The notes below the pieces were generated by a model that did not search any database, was not told the origin of the DNA, and saw only the letters and a program-made list of their open reading frames with translations. Below are positions 6,425-9,549 of a stretch of 9,549 bases of DNA, one piece after another. The first letter of the stretch is position 1; each line of letters begins with the position of its first letter. Source of the DNA: DATMBL01 sp050735975 (GTDB lineage: Bacteria > Desulfobacterota > Binatia > UBA9968). The stretch covers positions 1 through 9,549 of the forward strand of contig JBOHVS010000239.1 of assembly GCA_050735975.1 (NCBI GenBank). The letters are read 5' to 3'. The position numbers and the translations under genes were made by a program.

Positions 6425-6952
6425 TCATCCAATAATCTTATAATCTCCGCCCGAATAACTCCGGCAGAGACTCACGTAAGTCGATGAGCCCATCTTGATC
6501 CAGTTGAGGGCTTCGCCGCCGATTTCTTTTTTCACTTTGGCCGGGCTGCCGGCGGCGAGCACGCGAGGCGGGATCTTGGTATGCGGGACGACGACGCTGC
6601 CGGCGGCGATAAGCGATTCTTCGCCGACTTCGGTATTTTCCAAGACCGTGACGTTCATGCCGACGATGGCGCCGCGTTTTATAACGCATCCTTCCATGAT
6701 TGCGCCGTGACCGATAGTGCAGTCGTCTTCGACGATAGTCGTCGCTTCGCCCGAGTGGATAACACAATTGTCTTGTATGCTGGTGCGCGCGCCCACGATG
6801 ATGGGGTAACCGCCCTGGTCCGATCTCAAAACGGCGCCCCACCAGATGCTGGCATCATCGCCCACCGAGACATCGCCGATAAGAACAGCCGTGGGTGCAA
6901 TAAACGCTTTGGGGGAAATATTGGGCCGCTTGCCTTTATACTCGACTATCAT
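6425..6952 (-). CDS. Gamma-carbonic-anhydrase-like left-handed beta-helix protein
   Basis: The 175 residues form a left-handed parallel beta-helix of hexapeptide repeats, as in the YrdA/PaaY/CaiE and gamma-carbonic anhydrase group. Such proteins are normally homotrimers with a metal site between subunits. Family landmarks are WWGAVLRSD (37-45, with Arg43 and Asp45), SIQDNCVIH (58-66), TIGHGAIMEGC (79-89), IVGMNVTVL (96-104) and the C-terminal helix with AAGSPAKVKKEI (133-144). Of the three canonical zinc histidines, His66 and His82 are present. The third, normally in GHGAxxHGC, is Glu87. Carbonic anhydrase activity is therefore uncertain, and an acyl- or CoA-related role is possible. It is the last gene of the minus-strand cluster, 53 bp after lhgO. 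Confidence 0.9.
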   Translation of the reverse strand: MIVEYKGKRPNISPKAFIAPTAVLIGDVSVGDDASIWWGAVLRSDQGGYPIIVGARTSIQDNCVIHSGEATTIVEDDCTIGHGAIMEGCVIKRGAIVGMNVTVLENTEVGEESLIAAGSVVVPHTKIPPRVLAAGSPAKVKKEIGGEALNWIKMGSSTYVSLCRSYSGGDYKIIG

Positions 6953-6961
6953 TTAAAGCTT

Positions 6962-6967
6962 ACCTCC
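6962..6967 (-). promoter_or_regulatory. Ribosome-binding site of the beta-helix gene
   Basis: On the minus strand this reads GGAGGT, 9 nt before the ATG at 6952. It is a strong Shine-Dalgarno site and fixes the start. Its strength suggests the gene can be translated independently of lhgO. Confidence 0.85.
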
Positions 6968-7005
6968 GTTGATGTTCAGCCACGATATTCTACTTGACAG
7001 ATCGT

Positions 7006-8241
7006 TCAGTTCTTAAGCCCGAAATTTTTTGCTGCCAGCTCGGCGATGCTTTGCCCAATGGCAAGGGAAGCGGTTGCGCCGGGGGAAGGAGCGTTGAGCA
7101 CATGGACGACGTTGCGGCTGTCCTTTATCACGAAATCGTCCACGAGCGCGCCGCTTGCCGATACCGCCTGCGCGCGGACACCGGCGCCGCCGGGCACCAG
7201 GTCTTTGGTGGAAATGTCCGGAAGGAGCTTTTGCAGCGCCTTGACGAACGCTGCCTTGCTGAGGGAGCGATAGAGTTCGCCGCAACCGGTCTGCCAGTAT
7301 TTGCCCGTCATCGCCCAGAAACCTCTGAACGATAGGGTCTTCCAAATATCGCCCAGATCCACGTCGGTCATGCGATAACCTTCACGCGCGAAAGCAAGGA
7401 CGGCGTTCGGTCCGGCTTCGATCCCGCCTTTGATCATCCGGGTGAAATGGACTCCCAAAAAAGGAAACGTCGGATCCGGAACGGGGTAGATTAGGTTTCT
7501 GACCAGATGATGTTTCTCCGGGGCGATCTTGTAGTATTCGCCGCGGAAAGGGATGATCCGGTGATCGTCGAGAGTTGCCGAACCGGTTTGGCGGCCGCGC
7601 AACATGCGCGCAATTAAATCCGAAAACAACCCGCCGCAGTTGATCAGGTATTTCGTCCGGTAATCGCCGGCGGAGGTCTGCAAGACGACCTCGCTCCCAT
7701 GCTCCAGAATTCCGACGACCTTATGCGAAGTAAGAATTTCCCCGCCCAGCTTTCGAATCCGCCTGGCATAGGCTTCGCCGACCTTCGTATAATCGATGAT
7801 TCCCGTTTCGCGCACATGAAGAGCTTTTAAGCCGGCGGCGTGAGGTTCGAGTTCCCTCAGCCGCTCCGGCCCGATCAACTCGACTCCTTGAAGTCCGTTG
7901 GCAATGCCTCTGCGGTGGATCTCCTCGAGCCGCGGCAATTCCACCTTGCTCGTTGCCACGACGACTTTGCCGCACAATTCGTAAGGCACTGAATTCTGGT
8001 CGCAAAAATCAATGAGCGCTTTTCGCCCTGTTACGCAGGTGCGAGCTTTGATGGATCCTGGCCGGTAATAAAGTCCGGAGTGAATCACACCGCTGTTGTG
8101 ACCGGTTTGGTGGCGGGCGATGCCGGATTCCTTCTCTAAGATAATCAGTTTCGTGCGGGGATGGGCCTCGGCGATTTTCATCGCCGTCGCCAAGCCGACA
8201 ATACCGCCGCCGATGATCGTGAGGTCGGGTGCTGCTGCCAT
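7006..8241 (-). CDS. lhgO: L-2-hydroxyglutarate oxidase (LhgO), FAD-dependent
   Basis: LhgO oxidises L-2-hydroxyglutarate to 2-oxoglutarate with FAD, passing electrons to the quinone pool or to oxygen. It repairs or recycles a by-product of promiscuous dehydrogenases. The 411 residues compare with about 420 in E. coli LhgO (YgaF). The N-terminal dinucleotide fold LTIIGGGIVGLATA (7-20) is followed by the acidic LEKE (35-38). The family-specific block is HQTGHNSGVIHSGLYYRPGS (44-63). Further landmarks are IPFRGEYYKI (230-239), YPVPDPTFPFLGVHFTR (252-268), GPNAVLAFAREGY (277-289) and the C-terminal FAD block NAPSPGATASLAIG (383-396). All expected regions are present. No clear ribosome site precedes the ATG at 8241, but that start gives the correct short lead into the GxGxxG motif. 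Glycerol-3-phosphate dehydrogenase-like oxidases are the nearest alternative and lack this motif set. Confidence 0.94.
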   Translation of the reverse strand: MAAAPDLTIIGGGIVGLATAMKIAEAHPRTKLIILEKESGIARHQTGHNSGVIHSGLYYRPGSIKARTCVTGRKALIDFCDQNSVPYELCGKVVVATSKVELPRLEEIHRRGIANGLQGVELIGPERLRELEPHAAGLKALHVRETGIIDYTKVGEAYARRIRKLGGEILTSHKVVGILEHGSEVVLQTSAGDYRTKYLINCGGLFSDLIARMLRGRQTGSATLDDHRIIPFRGEYYKIAPEKHHLVRNLIYPVPDPTFPFLGVHFTRMIKGGIEAGPNAVLAFAREGYRMTDVDLGDIWKTLSFRGFWAMTGKYWQTGCGELYRSLSKAAFVKALQKLLPDISTKDLVPGGAGVRAQAVSASGALVDDFVIKDSRNVVHVLNAPSPGATASLAIGQSIAELAAKNFGLKN

Positions 8242-8257
8242 GCTGGTCGAGCCAAAG

Positions 8258-8307
8258 CAGGTTTAGGCTTAGGTTCAGGTTGAGTTTCGAACCTCGAACT
8301 TCGAACG
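8258..8307. repeat. Two adjacent short tandem repeats in the lhgO leader
   Basis: Bases 8258-8281 are four imperfect 6-mers: CAGGTT, TAGGCT, TAGGTT, CAGGTT. After a 5-base spacer, bases 8287-8307 are three 7-mers: TCGAACC, TCGAACT, TCGAACG. The TTCGAA cores are palindromic. They lie in the 97-bp gap between the amidohydrolase gene and lhgO, and so fall in the untranslated leader of lhgO if the genes are co-transcribed. Confidence 0.7.
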
Positions 8308-8338
8308 TCAGTCCGTAGATGATCCCAGCTAATCCCGG

Positions 8339-9274
8339 CTAGATGTTGAGTAGCCTTCGCGAATTACGTTCCGTGAAGCTCTTTACGTGGGCCGGGTTGG
8401 GCTGTTTGTCGACGGCGGCAAAGCATTTGTCGAGCGGGCCGAGACCGCCACAATAATCGGAACCGAAGACGATGCGATCCTCGCCGAGGGTGTCGATCAG
8501 GAACCCCAAGGTCCTGGCGTCGGAGCTGGCGCAGTCAATGAAAAAGTGTTCGAGGAAGATGTCCGAATAACGCTGCTCGCCTTTAGGTCCCTTATGTTTC
8601 CAGAATAATCGATGAAGGAGGAGAGGGAGACCGCCGCCAGAGCTGCGGATCACGATCCTGAGAGCGGGGTGCCGGTCAAAAACGCCGCTCGCGATCATTC
8701 GGAGCGCGCACTGGGAAATCTCCGCGTCCGATAGGACGGCATAAGCGACTCCGGCGCCGCCGTCCTCGAGCCGCTTCAGTGTCGGATCCTTCGAGGTTCC
8801 GGCCCCATGGAGAAAAATCGGCCACCTGAGCGCGGAAATTTTATCGTAGATAGGCTCCATCTCCGGCAGATCCACAATCATCTCGCCATCGACGGTGGGA
8901 TACAGGAGGGCGGCGCAAAATCCCTGCGCTGAGCTGCGCTCGATCTCCTTCACTGAAGCGTCGATATTTTTGAGTGAGAGTGCCGTGACTCCCATCAGGC
9001 GGCCACGATGAGGCGCGATTCGTTCGGCGAGCAGGCTGTTCGACTGGCGCATAACCTCCAACGCTTGCTCCCGCGGCAGCTGATCGGCGTAGATGCCGGC
9101 CCCCTGGCAAATGAGCTGCAAATCCAAGCCGACTTCATCCAGCTCCTTAACCCGCTTCGAAAATTCAGGACAGTCGTACTCATCGATGTGCAGTTTCTTG
9201 CCGGTAAGCCGGCCGAATTTTTCAATGAGTTCGGGAGGCGTGTGGTGAGAGTGCCAGTCGATCCATGTAGCCAT
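8339..9274 (-). CDS. ACMSD-type amidohydrolase / decarboxylase (Amidohydro_2 superfamily)
   Basis: The 311 residues form a metal-dependent TIM-barrel of the amidohydrolase-2 type. This group includes 2-amino-3-carboxymuconate-6-semialdehyde decarboxylase (ACMSD) and resorcylate/salicylate-type decarboxylases, which remove CO2 from aromatic or cyclic acids. The metal ligands visible are His8 and His10 in IDWHSHHTP (5-13), His156 in PIFLHGAG (152-159) and Asp273 in VFGSDYCGG (269-277). The loop that normally reads H-x-G-G-x-L/I-P and provides the catalytic histidine reads SSGGGLP (211-217), so Ser211 replaces it. No signal peptide is seen, so the protein is probably cytoplasmic. AAGGAG precedes the ATG by 6 nt. 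It is the first gene of a likely minus-strand cluster with lhgO and the beta-helix gene. The substrate is not predictable from sequence. Confidence 0.88.
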   Translation of the reverse strand: MATWIDWHSHHTPPELIEKFGRLTGKKLHIDEYDCPEFSKRVKELDEVGLDLQLICQGAGIYADQLPREQALEVMRQSNSLLAERIAPHRGRLMGVTALSLKNIDASVKEIERSSAQGFCAALLYPTVDGEMIVDLPEMEPIYDKISALRWPIFLHGAGTSKDPTLKRLEDGGAGVAYAVLSDAEISQCALRMIASGVFDRHPALRIVIRSSGGGLPLLLHRLFWKHKGPKGEQRYSDIFLEHFFIDCASSDARTLGFLIDTLGEDRIVFGSDYCGGLGPLDKCFAAVDKQPNPAHVKSFTERNSRRLLNI

Positions 9275-9280
9275 ATCCGG

Positions 9281-9286
9281 CTCCTT
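9281..9286 (-). promoter_or_regulatory. Ribosome-binding site of the amidohydrolase gene
   Basis: On the minus strand this reads AAGGAG, 6 nt before the ATG at 9274. It is a good Shine-Dalgarno site and supports this start. Confidence 0.82.
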
Positions 9287-9337
9287 TCGTAAGGTCTCAT
9301 CTATTCGATTACTGTGGAACCGAGCACGGAGTCAAGC

Positions 9338-9351
9338 GGGCTCTCAGGCCC
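9338..9351. repeat. Small inverted repeat upstream of the amidohydrolase gene
   Basis: GGGC (9338-9341) pairs with GCCC (9348-9351) around TCTCAG. CAA (9333-9335) and TTG (9352-9354) can extend the stem past a 2-nt bulge. No T-run follows on either strand in the right place, so it does not look like a terminator. It overlaps the region where the amidohydrolase promoter should be and could be a regulatory hairpin or chance. Confidence 0.3.
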
Positions 9352-9399
9352 TTGAAAAAGCCTCGTTGCCTCGCGAATGAACTTTTGACGGCGTGGAAT

Positions 9400-9413
9400 G
9401 TGTCGGCTGACAC
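9400..9413. repeat. Perfect 5-bp hairpin GTGTC-GGCT-GACAC
   Basis: A short perfect inverted repeat in non-coding sequence right of the amidohydrolase promoter region. It is one of several stems in this repeat-rich end. On its own it is too short to interpret. Confidence 0.3.
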
Positions 9414-9455
9414 GAAGGCAGCGTTAGTGTCTCCATCGGGGATGGTGAAAACCCC

Positions 9456-9549
9456 TCGCCTTGAGGCGAAGCACGGTGTCATTTCGAGGCGAAGCCGAGA
9501 AATCTTATATCAAGGTGACAAGACCCTTCGCTCACGCTCAGGGTGACTC
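9456..9549. repeat. Intergenic repeat element of the GTCATTTCG...GAGAAATCTT type
   Basis: A short stem, TCGCC (9456-9460) with GGCGA (9465-9469), begins this stretch. GAGGCGAAGC occurs twice, at 9463-9472 and 9486-9495. The block from 9478 to 9547 begins GTCA and ends TGAC, and contains CGAGAAATCTT and CCTTCGCTCACGCTCAGGG. From general knowledge, near-identical sequences are scattered between genes in many environmental bacterial genomes. No transposase is present, and the element may continue past the window end. A frame open across this stretch is not treated as a gene. Confidence 0.6.

Noticed and set aside
6581..7335. Plus-strand open frames opposite the beta-helix gene and the end of lhgO.
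   Set aside because: Both are antisense to strongly supported genes and have no recognisable motifs.
9330..9335. TTGACT on the minus strand as a -35 box for the amidohydrolase gene.
   Set aside because: No acceptable -10 hexamer lies 16-18 nt downstream; the best is TAATCG, a poor match.
9352..9546. Open frame through the repeats at the right end.
   Set aside because: It is translated repeat sequence; there is no ribosome site and no domain signal.

Overview
The window reads as chromosomal DNA from a Gram-negative, uncultivated-type bacterium, most like the groundwater/soil lineages once grouped as Deltaproteobacteria (Desulfobacterota, Binatota) or NC10. This is inference. It rests on moderately high GC by eye, an envelope gene pair made of a penicillin-binding protein and a lipoprotein, orphan metabolic enzymes, and intergenic repeats that begin GTCATTTCG...GAGAAATCTT. 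No marker here fixes the phylum.

Left part (1-3650, plus strand). A compact, probably co-transcribed housekeeping cluster. It holds the last 36 codons of a class A penicillin-binding protein, a proline-rich TPR lipoprotein whose ATG overlaps the PBP stop, tsaD (tRNA t6A modification), rsmA/ksgA (16S rRNA dimethylation) and mutM/fpg (8-oxoguanine repair). Gaps are -8, 47, 35 and 29 bp. The cluster couples wall synthesis with translation fidelity and DNA repair. The PBP/TPR-lipoprotein pair is the most suggestive arrangement in the window, because the second gene has the layout of an outer-membrane PBP activator.

Middle (3651-6392). A class I glutamine amidotransferase (minus strand) diverges from a stand-alone, two-domain SagB/ThcOx-type FMN oxidoreductase (plus strand). 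The 359-bp spacer between them carries nested imperfect inverted repeats and looks like a degraded miniature mobile element.

Right part (6425-9274, minus strand). Three genes run in the same direction: an ACMSD-type metal-dependent amidohydrolase/decarboxylase, an L-2-hydroxyglutarate oxidase (LhgO) and a gamma-carbonic-anhydrase-like left-handed beta-helix protein. Gaps are 97 and 53 bp. Two of the three appear to lack one key residue of their family: Ser at the ACMSD catalytic His position, and Glu at the third zinc-His position of the beta-helix protein. The last 275 bp are intergenic repeat sequence.

I found no CRISPR array, tRNA, rRNA, intact transposase, phage gene or clearly new multi-gene system. 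The interesting points are the PBP-linked TPR lipoprotein, the altered active sites, the orphan tandem SagB protein and the repeat elements.
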